NCBI GenBank assembly: GCA_964539785.1
Contig: CAZIJQ010000005.1
Span: 1-64,000, forward strand
Source of the DNA: JABMPO01 sp964539785
GTDB taxonomy: Bacteria; Fidelibacterota; Marinisomatia; Marinisomatales; TCS56
Reading direction: 5' to 3'
DNA length: 64,000 nucleotides
The notes beneath the pieces were generated by a model. It searched no databases. It saw only the letters and a program-made list of their open reading frames with translations, and was not told the DNA's origin. Positions 8,764-18,569 of the stretch are shown in pieces. Every line of letters starts with the position of its first letter. Within the stretch, counting starts at the first letter, position 1. Both the position numbers and the translations under genes were made by a program.

Positions 8764-9450
8764 ATGATAGTGCAAACACCGGCGATTGTCCTGAAAAGTT
8801 TTCCCTATAGCGACACCAGCCTGGTGGCTCGCTGCTTTACCCACGAAATGGGAAAGATCAGCATTATTGCCCGGGGAGCACGCCGTAATAAATCCCCCAT
8901 GGGCGCCTATCTGCAGCCGATGAGTTATATCGAACTGGTATTTTATCATAAGACTACCCGGGAATTACAGACAGCATCCCGAATGTCCTTTTTAACCAGT
9001 TTTTCCGGTATAATGTCCGATTTAAAAAAAATAGCATTGGGATTAGCGGTAGTTGAACTAACTGATCGGACTCTGCGTGATCAGGATACCCATACCAACC
9101 TGTTTGATGAACTGGTTTCAGTTCTTAAAGTATTAAATGATCGTCAGGATAAATTGAATCTCGTTTTCTGGTATTATCAACTCAAATTGCTGGCCGAACT
9201 GGGGTTTCGTCCTGATCTGTATGACCGCGAATTACCGGGTTATCAATTACCGGATCCAGCCAGCGGACCAAACAGCCGGCAGATACTCGAGTCCTTGCTG
9301 AATTGCAATCTGGAATCATTACCAACCCGACCAGTAACGACGGCTGACCGAAAAGTGATCAGTGAATATATCAATGCTCAGATACACTATCATTTTGAGG
9401 ATATATCCGAGTTGCAATCATTCAAGGTATTGAAACAAATTCTAGACTGA
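8764..9450 (+). CDS. recO: DNA repair protein RecO
   Basis: 228 residues from the ATG at 8764, giving the family-typical start M-I-V-Q-T-P-A-I-V-L-K; an ATG at 8752 adds four residues, and neither has a clear Shine-Dalgarno. The N-terminal OB fold (1-80) contains the usual G-K-I-S-I-I-A-R-G-A-R segment, followed by the α-helical domain. RecO loads RecA on SSB-coated single strands with RecR in gap repair. The expected zinc cysteines are not obvious, as in many RecO variants. The stop shares one base with the next ATG. Confidence 0.9.
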   Translation: MIVQTPAIVLKSFPYSDTSLVARCFTHEMGKISIIARGARRNKSPMGAYLQPMSYIELVFYHKTTRELQTASRMSFLTSFSGIMSDLKKIALGLAVVELTDRTLRDQDTHTNLFDELVSVLKVLNDRQDKLNLVFWYYQLKLLAELGFRPDLYDRELPGYQLPDPASGPNSRQILESLLNCNLESLPTRPVTTADRKVISEYINAQIHYHFEDISELQSFKVLKQILD

Positions 9451-10325
9451 TGAAGACTGAAATCATAACCGGAAGATTAATTAATTCCGATCAGCATTCT
9501 TTCGTTGAAGATACCGATGGGAAGCGTTATTTTGAAAACGAACTGATCTGGGGCGGCTATTTAAAGCACTGGTCCGGGCAAGAAATCTGTGCCCGCCGAT
9601 TGCCCCAAAAGGATTACGAACAGCACCAGCCCATAATTATCATGTGGCTTAAGGAAGAACCATCAAAGGAGCCGTTTGTGGATTTGTACTACAATGAGCG
9701 GCTGGTGAAATATTGGGCTTCAACTTTTGGGCACAATGCCATAAACGTAAATGGTGAAATATTCAATTTTTCACACTTGATCAATGAAAACGAAGTCATT
9801 TCGCTAGAAGAATATTTTTATCGCCCGGCGCTGGGAGAGTTTGCCCCGTCGCCTAACAATGGAATGTTTGAAATTCTGCCCGATGGAACGGCCTATTACG
9901 ATAAATTCGGCCGCAATTTCATGCGTACAATTCACGTTACCCGCATTATCGGAATTGACATAGCGCGGCTATCAGAAATCTTTCACCGGCAACTTGAAAT
10001 AATTCATAATGCGCCGGTTAATCCAGAAAAGCCCGAGAAATATAAAGACTTCAATTTTTTTGATCGTAGTTGTAGTACAATAATCCGGGATGGTTTGATC
10101 GAATATGGTTTTTCCGGTATCCGGGGTTTTTTACCCCGCGATATGTTTGTCAGCGCTACCCATGCAATTTTGAAATCGAGTCGAAATGATGGAATTGCCG
10201 TGAAACGGTTTATCATGCCTCAATTAATGGTGGCGGAAGCGGCACCCAGCGCCATTACGCCATTGTTCAATCTACGCAATCGTATTTACTTGAGGAACTT
10301 TCCAGCCCTGGATCCATCTCAGTAG
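9450..10325 (+). CDS. papain-like-fold (DUF4105/NlpC-P60-type) protein, unknown
   Basis: 291 residues, no signal peptide. A histidine motif F-G-H95-N-A-I-N-V with I-F-N-F-S-H at 104-109, and a cysteine at C208 in D-R-S-C-S-T-I-I-R-D, have the order and spacing of permuted papain-like folds (H before C) seen in DUF4105 and related amidases. Residues 1-60 form a separate small domain I do not recognise. Possible role: amidase, peptidase or acyltransferase in the cytoplasm. It is translationally linked to recO and one base from the rhomboid gene. The catalytic reading is inference from motif order. Confidence 0.45.
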   Translation: MKTEIITGRLINSDQHSFVEDTDGKRYFENELIWGGYLKHWSGQEICARRLPQKDYEQHQPIIIMWLKEEPSKEPFVDLYYNERLVKYWASTFGHNAINVNGEIFNFSHLINENEVISLEEYFYRPALGEFAPSPNNGMFEILPDGTAYYDKFGRNFMRTIHVTRIIGIDIARLSEIFHRQLEIIHNAPVNPEKPEKYKDFNFFDRSCSTIIRDGLIEYGFSGIRGFLPRDMFVSATHAILKSSRNDGIAVKRFIMPQLMVAEAAPSAITPLFNLRNRIYLRNFPALDPSQ

Positions 10326-10326
10326 C

Positions 10327-11151
10327 ATGCGTTATCAACTTCAGTCTCCACAGGGTCAATATTCCTTCAAGCCGCGCTTGTTTACCGAAGCCATCAAGGT
10401 CTTGATTGCCATAAACGTTGGTATTTTTCTCCTGACGGTTCTGGCGCGCAGTGTCATTGATCTGACCCTGATTTTTGGCTTGTCGACCGGAACGGTTTGG
10501 CCATTGATCTGGCAGCCATTCACATATATGTTTATGCACGGCAATTTGTGGCATGTGCTGATCAATATGTTTGTCCTGTGGATGTTTGGCTCGGAAATGG
10601 AATCCATCTGGGGTAAAAATGAATTTTTAAAATATTATTTTATCACTGGTGTAGGGTCGGGGTTGGTCTGGCTATTGTTTAATATCGGTAATTCAAATTC
10701 GGTTTTGATCGGCGCCAGCGGAGCGGTTTACGGGATATTGCTGGCTTTTGGAATGATGTTTCCCAACCGCAAAGTATACATTTATTTTCTATTTCCGGTA
10801 AAAGTGAAATATTTTGTCATTTTCCTTGGAGCCATGGCCTTTATGTCTTCATTGGGTCCGGGCAGTAATATCAGCCACCTTACCCATCTGTCGGGAATGA
10901 TCATCGGTTACATTTACTTGAAATCCGACTGGCAGGTCAAGCGGATGCGTTTCTCGGTTCATAAAAAAATCACGGAATTAAAGACCCAGGCCACAGATCG
11001 AAAACAAGGTAAAAAAAGTCAGTACAAAATGGAGATAGATCAGCTATTGGATAAAATTAATCGTGTTGGGTACGAGGGTTTGACAGAGGAGGAGCGTAAT
11101 CGTTTATATGATGCCAGTCGAAAATTATCCCGTGAACAGCACCGGGATTAG
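10327..11151 (+). CDS. rhomboid family intramembrane serine protease
   Basis: 274 residues with six membrane segments. The TM2 H71-x-x-x-x-H76-x-x-x-N80 motif, catalytic serine in G129-A-S131-G-A, and catalytic H187 in H-L-T-H-L-S-G are all present, so it should be active. After the last helix (about residue 197) comes a charged cytosolic tail with a K/Q-rich stretch and a final helical hairpin (D-Q-L-L-D-K-I ... T-E-E-E-R-N-R-L) like the DUF6576 domain often fused to FCB rhomboids. It starts one base after the preceding stop and converges on the endonuclease gene with a 4-nt overlap. Confidence 0.93.
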   Translation: MRYQLQSPQGQYSFKPRLFTEAIKVLIAINVGIFLLTVLARSVIDLTLIFGLSTGTVWPLIWQPFTYMFMHGNLWHVLINMFVLWMFGSEMESIWGKNEFLKYYFITGVGSGLVWLLFNIGNSNSVLIGASGAVYGILLAFGMMFPNRKVYIYFLFPVKVKYFVIFLGAMAFMSSLGPGSNISHLTHLSGMIIGYIYLKSDWQVKRMRFSVHKKITELKTQATDRKQGKKSQYKMEIDQLLDKINRVGYEGLTEEERNRLYDASRKLSREQHRD

Positions 11152-12284
11152 CGAACTAAAAGTATTTTTCGCGCCGTAGATTTTATTCCATTAGAGATAG
11201 CAATGAAATATATCCCGCTGGGGGCGATTTGATCGGTTTGCAGATAACCGTCCCAACTGTAATTGTAAGCGCCCGGGGACAAATTCGAATTTTCAATAAA
11301 AGTCACTATCCGTCCCGTGATATCAAAAACGTCAATTCTAATTGATGAATATTGTTTGAGGGTAACCACAAAATGGGTTTCCGGATTGAAGGGATTGGGG
11401 TAAGGTTGTGAAATGGAAAAGGAGGCTGGTAAATCGAGAAGAGTCTGATCCACAGCAACCGGATCGCCCCAGATATTATCCACAAATTCCGGCCGGTCGA
11501 TGAATGGATTACGATTATTCTGGATGGTAAAGACAACATCATTCCGATCCAATTCTTTTTGACTTACCGAATCTTGTGCATGCCATTCCATAAGCATGGT
11601 AAGCGCCCAGGGCGCCAGTTGTGATCCGTTTGTCATTGGTGTATTATCCCAACCACTGTCCTCGCTATAGTAACGCACAGACATGTAAAAATAAGTGCGG
11701 GCAAAATCGCCTTTATATTCGTCGATGGGTTCAAAAACGGTACCGGCATAGCCCGGATATGAACAGGAACCTAATTTGCTTCCATTTTGTGAAGTCCATG
11801 TGGCTGAACCCACTTCACCATAAGGATAATTACCGCGCCGATTATTAACATATTTATCGGTAGGATAAATATGAAAAAGATCGCTATTCATTGGCGAGTA
11901 ATCATTGAACCAGCTTTTAGGCCAGGAATGTTCCCGATTGTATACATCGCCCTCAGAGGTTCCACCTATGCCTATGTCTTGATCATCGCCAAAAATGAAT
12001 ACGTAGGGTGGAGTCCCACCGGGAACATCCGAATACATGTCCCAGACAGTGTTATCGGTTTTACTATCAGTAGACTGAAAATGGGTCCAGATAGATGTGT
12101 AACTAACCGATGTGTGGTTATCGATGATATCGTGCAAAGCCTGTTGTAGGGCGGTTTCTATGAGACCGTCGACGCTGTCGTAATAACCGTCGGGCGGATC
12201 GGCGAACAGTTCACCGCTCATGAGCGGTAACAGAATTGCGATGCTAAGTGCCGTATGTGCGATTTTCTGGTATAACTGATTCAT
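11148..12284 (-). CDS. secreted endonuclease I with Por/T9SS sorting domain
   Basis: 378 residues. Signal peptide about 1-28. The nuclease domain (about 35-285) has the endonuclease I (EndA/Vvn) signature: N116-R-E-H119-S-W-P-K-S-W-F, then D-L-F-H-I-Y-P-T-D at 135-143 and N-N-R-R-G-N-Y at 147-153, supplying the ββα-metal site. The C-terminal ~85 residues are a type IX secretion sorting domain (P-Y-P-N-P-F-N-P, then D-I-T-G-R-I-V, ending K-I-L-L-V-R). It would be exported across both membranes to degrade extracellular DNA or RNA, for nutrition or competition. Confidence 0.9.
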   Translation of the reverse strand: MNQLYQKIAHTALSIAILLPLMSGELFADPPDGYYDSVDGLIETALQQALHDIIDNHTSVSYTSIWTHFQSTDSKTDNTVWDMYSDVPGGTPPYVFIFGDDQDIGIGGTSEGDVYNREHSWPKSWFNDYSPMNSDLFHIYPTDKYVNNRRGNYPYGEVGSATWTSQNGSKLGSCSYPGYAGTVFEPIDEYKGDFARTYFYMSVRYYSEDSGWDNTPMTNGSQLAPWALTMLMEWHAQDSVSQKELDRNDVVFTIQNNRNPFIDRPEFVDNIWGDPVAVDQTLLDLPASFSISQPYPNPFNPETHFVVTLKQYSSIRIDVFDITGRIVTFIENSNLSPGAYNYSWDGYLQTDQIAPSGIYFIAISNGIKSTARKILLVR

Positions 12285-12349
12285 AAAATGGACCGGATAA
12301 TTTTATATTGCAGTTTAGCAGAAATGGCGGCTTTTGTCAAGCACCGGTC

Positions 12350-13271
12350 TTAACGGGTTAAGAGTAATTTCTGAATTGAGTTTAATTCATGGGATTTGAT
12401 TTGCAGGAAGTAAACACCGCTGGCTACGGGTAAGTTGTTACGGTTTGTGCCATCCCAGGCGATGGTGTATTCGTCGGCGGACAAATGGCTGTCGATCAGG
12501 GTTTTTAGCCTGCGGCCAGTGATATCGAAAACCCTGACAGTCAATTGTTGCGGTAGATCAATACTGATTTTGACAGTAGTGACCGGATTAAACGGATTGG
12601 GGAAAGCCTGGTTGACCTTGATGTCTGGCGGTCGAACTTTTACCGTAATTGGCTTATGGTAAGTGATTTTCCCGTCATAATCCACATCGGCCAACTGGTA
12701 ATGATAAAGTTGCCCAGTTATTACATTCCGGTCGATAAACTTATAATTTGTACGGTGGGTAACGGAACCCTGGCCGATCAGTGCTCCATTGGTCTTGTAA
12801 TCGGCTATAGTCTCCCACCCCCCATGCTCAATGCTCCCAGCTCTACGTTCGAGCAAAAAGCCCAGGTTATCGATTTCCGATTCGGTAACCCAGATTAGCT
12901 GGATATTACCATTGCGGGAAAATCCCTTGAAATAAGTCAGCTCAACAGGGAGGGATCCGTCGGTATATGAAAAAGTACCGATTGGAAATGAGGGTGAAGA
13001 ACTAGCATTATTATTNNNNNNNNNNNNNNNNNNNNNNNNNNNNNNNNNNNNNNNNNNNNNNNNNNNNNNNNNNNNNNNNNNNNNNNNNNNNNNNNNNNNN
13101 NNNNNNNNNNNNNNNAATGTTGGAGATGACGTATAATTCAACGCCCTTGGGTGTTCCACCCGATAATGGACCATCGTAAACGCCGGTAATTATTAAATGG
13201 GGTTGAGTAATGGCAATATCTGTTAAACAAACGATAATAAGTAATATTGACAAAAAGGTCATTTTATTCAT
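12350..13271 (-). CDS. secreted Por/T9SS-sorted protein, interrupted by an assembly gap
   Basis: Two halves flank the 100-N gap and almost certainly belong to one gene. The 5' half starts at ATG 13271 after an AGAGGG ribosome site, with a signal peptide (about 1-22) and a segment L-I-I-T-G-V-Y-D-G-P-L-S-G-G-T-P-K-G like lamin-tail-type surface proteins. The 3' half has V-E-L-T-Y-F-K-G-F followed by a β-sandwich and a sorting domain with A-F-P-N-P-F-N-P, ending K-L-L-L-T-R. The frames do not match across the gap, but gap length is arbitrary. Function unknown; probably cell-surface or secreted. Confidence 0.7.
13016..13115. other. scaffold gap of 100 N
   Basis: Exactly 100 undetermined bases, the conventional placeholder for a join of unknown length. 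It falls inside the secreted-protein gene. The flanking sequences share no overlap, so real sequence is missing here, unlike at the second gap. Confidence 0.97.
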
Positions 13272-13469
13272 TATTTGCCCTCTTATATTTCTACAATGTG
13301 TAATCTGGTTGTTCCCTCCGAATAATGTCACCCCCGGGTGGCCAAAGTTAGCATCAAAACGATAATTTTCATAATTTGATATAGTGGTACTTCAATTACC
13401 CTCGCCCCTTGTTTTTCCACCTGCAAAATGACTAACTTCGCGACGTTATAAATTTTAGTAGGGAGAATT

Positions 13470-14282
13470 ATGGATATTAGTACCGCTATCGGATTGTTGT
13501 TAGGCATTGGTTTAGTCGGCCAGGGAATCGTTTTCGGCCATGGCCAATTGATGTGGTTTCTTAATCCTGCTGCTATTGGAATTGTATTAGGGGGCACACT
13601 GGCGGCGACGCTGGTCAATTATTCTTTCGGCGATGTGCTGCAAGTATTCAAAGTCACCAAAATTATTTTTGGTCGCCAGAAATGGGGCTACCAACAAATG
13701 ATTACCTCGCTGGTGGAAAAAGCCGAAAAAGCCCGCAAGATCGGTATTATGTCTCTGGAATCGGATCTTAAAAGTATCGAAGAAAAATTCTTGCGTAATG
13801 GAATCGAACTGGCAATTAATGAACGAGACGCCAATCGGCTACGCAATTTTCTGGGTCTGGAGCTGGGGAATATCCGTCAGCGTCACGCAGTAGCTCAGGA
13901 AATATTCTTTTATATGGGTGCCTACGCACCTGCTTTTGGTATGTTAGGAACCATCATGGGCTTGATCGTAATGATGAATAATTTTTCAGGCGGGGGCGAT
14001 GCAGCCATCGGTGGAATTGATTTCGATGTAGCGTCCAAATTTGCTGAATTGCTGGGCGGCATGGGTCTGGCTCTGATCACTACTTTTTACGGGGTACTGT
14101 TAGCCAATCTGGTTTTTCTGCCAATTGGTGGCAAGCTCAAGCGCAAGTCGGAAGAGGAAATCATGATGAAAAACATCATGGTGGAAGGAATTATCGGAAT
14201 TCACGCCAAAGATCACCCGATTCTCTTGCGCGAAAAGCTGATGACCTTCGTTCCTCAGAGTAAACGAACCAAGATGGAATAG
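13470..14282 (+). CDS. motA: flagellar-type motor stator protein MotA
   Basis: 270 residues with a short N-terminal membrane helix starting at residue 3, a second near 30-50, a cytoplasmic loop of about 100 residues, and two later helices (near 150-170 and 185-212) in the G-x-L-G-T-I-M-G-L-I segment. This is the MotA/PomA layout rather than ExbB/TolQ. It conducts ions with MotB and drives rotation. AGGGAG lies 4 nt before ATG. motB follows 2 nt downstream. No other flagellar gene is in the window. Confidence 0.92.
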   Translation: MDISTAIGLLLGIGLVGQGIVFGHGQLMWFLNPAAIGIVLGGTLAATLVNYSFGDVLQVFKVTKIIFGRQKWGYQQMITSLVEKAEKARKIGIMSLESDLKSIEEKFLRNGIELAINERDANRLRNFLGLELGNIRQRHAVAQEIFFYMGAYAPAFGMLGTIMGLIVMMNNFSGGGDAAIGGIDFDVASKFAELLGGMGLALITTFYGVLLANLVFLPIGGKLKRKSEEEIMMKNIMVEGIIGIHAKDHPILLREKLMTFVPQSKRTKME

Positions 14283-14284
14283 CC

Positions 14285-14980
14285 ATGGAACGGCGTGGTG
14301 TATCACAATCCGAGGCCCGGGCAAAAAGTACTTCCTGGGCCATAACCTATGGAGATATGGTTACCCTATTGTTGACCTTTTTTATCATGCTGCTGGTTAT
14401 TATGAATGACGCAGAAAAGCATATTGACCGGGTCATTAATATGTTGCTGGATGAAAGCTTCACCGAGCTGGATGAAAATATTACTTCTTCCTATGTGATG
14501 GTAGAACGGGTCACAAAGGGGGTCAAAATAACCATGGCCAGTGGTCAATTGTTTAGATCCATGGATGCCGAAGTGCAAACGGCGGTTTATCCATTGCTGC
14601 AGCAGATCGGTGGGATCATCAAACTCTCTCGAGTCGTGCGGGTTAAGGATGACCCGAACCTGAGCAAATTTATCGAATCAGTGGAAAAAGCCGGTCGCAT
14701 GCTGAATATCGAAATCCGTTGCGAAGGTCATACCGATGATCTGCAACTATCAGCCAATTCCAGATATGACAGCAACTGGGATTTATCGACGGCTCGCGCC
14801 CTGAATATAGTAAAATTACTCAGTCAATTTGCCGGTATTCCCCAGCAAAAATTCTCAGCTATGGGCTACGGAGAATTCCGTCCGGTGATACCAAATGCCG
14901 ATGCCCGATCCCGCGCCACCAACCGGCGGGTGGAAATATATCTTGATGCATTCATAACTACTCCGACTGTAACCAATTAA
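14285..14980 (+). CDS. motB: flagellar-type motor stator protein MotB
   Basis: 231 residues. One membrane helix (about 22-42) begins with Y-G-D24-M-V-T-L-L-L-T-F-F, where D24 is the ion-binding aspartate of MotB. The C-terminal OmpA/peptidoglycan-binding domain has C-E-G-H-T-D-D near residues 146-152, S-T-A-R-A, G-Y-G-E-F-R-P and N-R-R-V-E-I. The linker is short. It anchors the stator to peptidoglycan. It forms an operon with motA and probably the next gene (15 nt away). Confidence 0.92.
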   Translation: MERRGVSQSEARAKSTSWAITYGDMVTLLLTFFIMLLVIMNDAEKHIDRVINMLLDESFTELDENITSSYVMVERVTKGVKITMASGQLFRSMDAEVQTAVYPLLQQIGGIIKLSRVVRVKDDPNLSKFIESVEKAGRMLNIEIRCEGHTDDLQLSANSRYDSNWDLSTARALNIVKLLSQFAGIPQQKFSAMGYGEFRPVIPNADARSRATNRRVEIYLDAFITTPTVTN

Positions 14981-14995
14981 ATTCACGGATTTCTA

Positions 14996-15580
14996 ATGAA
15001 AAATGCAATTTGCTTTATACTCACCCTGGGTATGTCAACACTATTGTTTTCCCAGGAAACGGAAGTTATCAAAAAAACTAAAGTGTATTTAAAACCCGGT
15101 GTCGAAAAAACAATTATCGGTGAATTAATGCCCGGGGCTACGGTTACAAAATTGAAAAAAGATAAAACCGGTCAATATATTAAGGCAACTATAGAGTTTT
15201 ATATACCAATGGAATCACTACTAGAAGGCCGTGTTTCCAAGAAAATTGGTGAACGCCAGATTGCCGATAATGCAGTCTATAAATTGTCCAGTGCCAAACG
15301 GGATGGGAAATCGGTGCATATCAGTTTGCAAATAAGAAATACCGGTACCAAAAATCTGGATTTTGCTCCCATGATGTTGCTTAAACTCTATGGTAAAGGT
15401 AAGAATTACGGTGAATTAAATCCATTTAAAGGCGCCAACCAGGGTTTAGCTATGATTCCTCCCAATGGGGCAATTACCGCCGATCTGTATTATGACTTTA
15501 AGGTAGTACCGAAAAAAGTAGAATTAGTCTGTACGGCAATACCGGGCGGCGACCGGGTTTATTATCTGCTGGGGTTTTAG
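14996..15580 (+). CDS. periplasmic protein with SH3-like N-terminal domain, unknown
   Basis: 194 residues with a signal peptide about 1-19. Residues 22-80 resemble a bacterial SH3-like repeat (V-Y-L-K-P-G ... I-G-E-L-M-P-G-A-T-V-T-K-L-K-K-D). The remainder is β-rich and resembles an Ig-like DUF4352-type domain, with I-S-L-Q-I-R-N-T-G-T-K-N-L-D-F. No catalytic motif. Its place directly after motB suggests an envelope role tied to the stator, but co-transcription is the only evidence. Confidence 0.55.
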   Translation: MKNAICFILTLGMSTLLFSQETEVIKKTKVYLKPGVEKTIIGELMPGATVTKLKKDKTGQYIKATIEFYIPMESLLEGRVSKKIGERQIADNAVYKLSSAKRDGKSVHISLQIRNTGTKNLDFAPMMLLKLYGKGKNYGELNPFKGANQGLAMIPPNGAITADLYYDFKVVPKKVELVCTAIPGGDRVYYLLGF

Positions 15581-15673
15581 AGCGGAGAGCGGGGAGCAAA
15601 GAGCGGGGGAGATCAGGAGCAGAGGAGTAAAGAGCAGAGTAGAGGCTAAAAACCAGAACTCAGCGCTCAAAAC
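15581..15673. repeat. purine-rich GAGC repeat tract
   Basis: Short non-coding stretch between convergent genes made of irregular GAGC/GAGCAGAG units, followed by CCAGAACTCA (15653-15662) and AAACTCAGAATTCAGAG. The same arrangement recurs at 18414-18569. No coding potential seen. Confidence 0.6.
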
Positions 15674-16050
15674 TCAGAATTCAGAGCCTTTCCCCCTTTT
15701 TTGTTGCGCAGCATCAATCACTTTGAACACTTTTTCACCTTTTTTAGCCATTCGATAACGTTCGCGGGCCAGGCGCTCGATATGCTCAAAATCATTTGTT
15801 AACTGGTCTTTTTTTTCCTCGAGCTTGATGCGGTTGGCACGTAGTTGTTCGATCTCATTGATTAACTGTTCTCGCTCGCCACGAATCTTGTATAATTGAT
15901 ACAAGCCATGGTCGCCGAAAAAGAAAATTATCACTAATACAGCAGCACCAAACAACAGGATGCCGCTAACAACACGCCGTTGCAGGGCGCTGCTGCCAGA
16001 AGTTATGCGGCTTGGTGGACGTCGCCGGCGGCTTTTTCTAACTGCTGCCA

Positions 16051-16051
<1 letters not shown>
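15674..16051 (-). CDS. FtsB/DivIC-like septum formation initiator
   Basis: 125 residues: a basic cytoplasmic N-terminus with R-R-R-R-P-P-S-R (about 5-15), one membrane helix (about 28-46), then a coiled coil (about 50-90, E-R-E-Q-L-I-N-E-I-E-Q-L) and a short segment E-R-L-A-R-E-R-Y-R-M-A-K-K-G-E, the conserved end of FtsB/DivIC proteins. It would help assemble the divisome with FtsL/FtsQ. It follows eno with a 1-nt overlap, an arrangement found in many bacteria. Confidence 0.85.
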
Positions 16052-17340
<1,289 letters not shown>

Positions 17341-17444
17341 TTACTCCTGAAAAATGAATCTGAATTTAGTCTTACCAGTGATTTATCGGCAATTTGGAAA
17401 CAAGAATTGCTTGATGTTTGCCTGCCGAGTAATTTCAAATCAAT

Positions 17445-18413
17445 ATGGTGATTTCTATCCAGCGATTTACCGGCGAATTTGCAGAAGAGTGGGATCAGCT
17501 TGTGTGGACTTCCAATAACGGAACCATGTTTCATACCCGCCAATTCCTCAGTTACCATCCTGAAGAACGTTTTTGTGACCACAGCCTGATATTTAACAAA
17601 AAGGATCGCCCTTTCGTTTTATTCCCTGCGGCTGAGACCGAAACTGCCGACGGAAAATGGCTGGTATCGCATCCGGGTGCATCATTCGGCTCACTGGTGG
17701 TGCCGGAAGATCTGGCCTTTGCCGACTCAATTCAATTGGTGGAACGGCTGATTGAATATGCCCACTCAAATGATTTTATAGGGATTCGCCTGACCCTGCC
17801 GCCGACTATATACAGCCGCCGATTATCAAATTATGTCGATTTTGCCTTGTTACATCAGGGATTTGATTACCGTAAGCGGGAAATATCAAGTATGCTGTTT
17901 CTGGAGGATGACATTTCCTTGAATCTCGCCAAGTTTCGTTCTTCCCACCGGCGTGCGGTAAGCAAGGCTCGTAAGTGCGGGGTCAGCATACGGATGACCG
18001 ATGACTATCAGACGTTTTATACGATTCTGCAAAAAAATCTCAAAATCCGTCATGGTGTTAAACCGACCCATACCATCGCTGAATTATTGAAACTGCAGCA
18101 ATTATTTCCGGAACGTATCAATTTATTTGGAGCCTATCATGACGATAAAATGATTGCCGGGGTGGTAAATTTTATAGCCAACGATGATGTGGTGCTGGCT
18201 TTTTATATCAGCCATGATGAAGATTATCAGGAATACCGTGGTGTGAACTTGTTATTCTATTCGATTTTTGATTGGGCGATCTCTGAAAAATATAAGGTTT
18301 TCGATTTTGGAATTTTCACTGTCAATGAAGACCCTAATTTTGGTCTGGCGCGTTTTAAAGAAAATTTTGGCGCCAGCGGAATGTTTCGTGATACACTTGA
18401 GTTGAGATTGTAG
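17445..18413 (+). CDS. FemAB/GNAT-fold acyltransferase-like protein
   Basis: 322 residues, cytosolic. Two GNAT-like halves: an N-terminal one with E-E-W-D-Q-L-V ... G-T-M-F-H-T-R-Q-F-L-S-Y-H typical of FemAB-like proteins, and a C-terminal one with S-S-H-R-R-A-V-S-K-A-R-K (about 165-176) and F-D-F-G-I-F-T ... G-L-A-R-F-K-E-N-F-G, the usual closing motif. Such enzymes transfer amino acids or acyl groups in cell-wall or surface polysaccharide synthesis. It is first in a block of surface-polysaccharide genes. No clear ribosome site precedes the ATG. Confidence 0.75.
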   Translation: MVISIQRFTGEFAEEWDQLVWTSNNGTMFHTRQFLSYHPEERFCDHSLIFNKKDRPFVLFPAAETETADGKWLVSHPGASFGSLVVPEDLAFADSIQLVERLIEYAHSNDFIGIRLTLPPTIYSRRLSNYVDFALLHQGFDYRKREISSMLFLEDDISLNLAKFRSSHRRAVSKARKCGVSIRMTDDYQTFYTILQKNLKIRHGVKPTHTIAELLKLQQLFPERINLFGAYHDDKMIAGVVNFIANDDVVLAFYISHDEDYQEYRGVNLLFYSIFDWAISEKYKVFDFGIFTVNEDPNFGLARFKENFGASGMFRDTLELRL

Positions 18414-18569
18414 GATGGAGCAAAGGAGCAAAGAGCAAGGAGCAGAGAGCAGGGTGCGGGGAGCAAAATCCAGAACTCAACACTCCAACATTCGTTCTGT
18501 TGCTACGCACAGAATCTTCGGTCGGCAGACAAAATTCATAACCCGGAATTCAAAACTCAAAATTAATCA
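18414..18569. repeat. purine-rich GAGC repeat tract, second copy
   Basis: Starts with repeated GGAGCAAAG/GAGCAAGG/GAGCAGAGAGC units, then CCAGAACTCA (18470-18479), an intervening segment, and AATTCAAAACTCAAAATT just before the flippase start. It mirrors the order of elements at 15581-15673. No coding potential seen. Confidence 0.6.
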
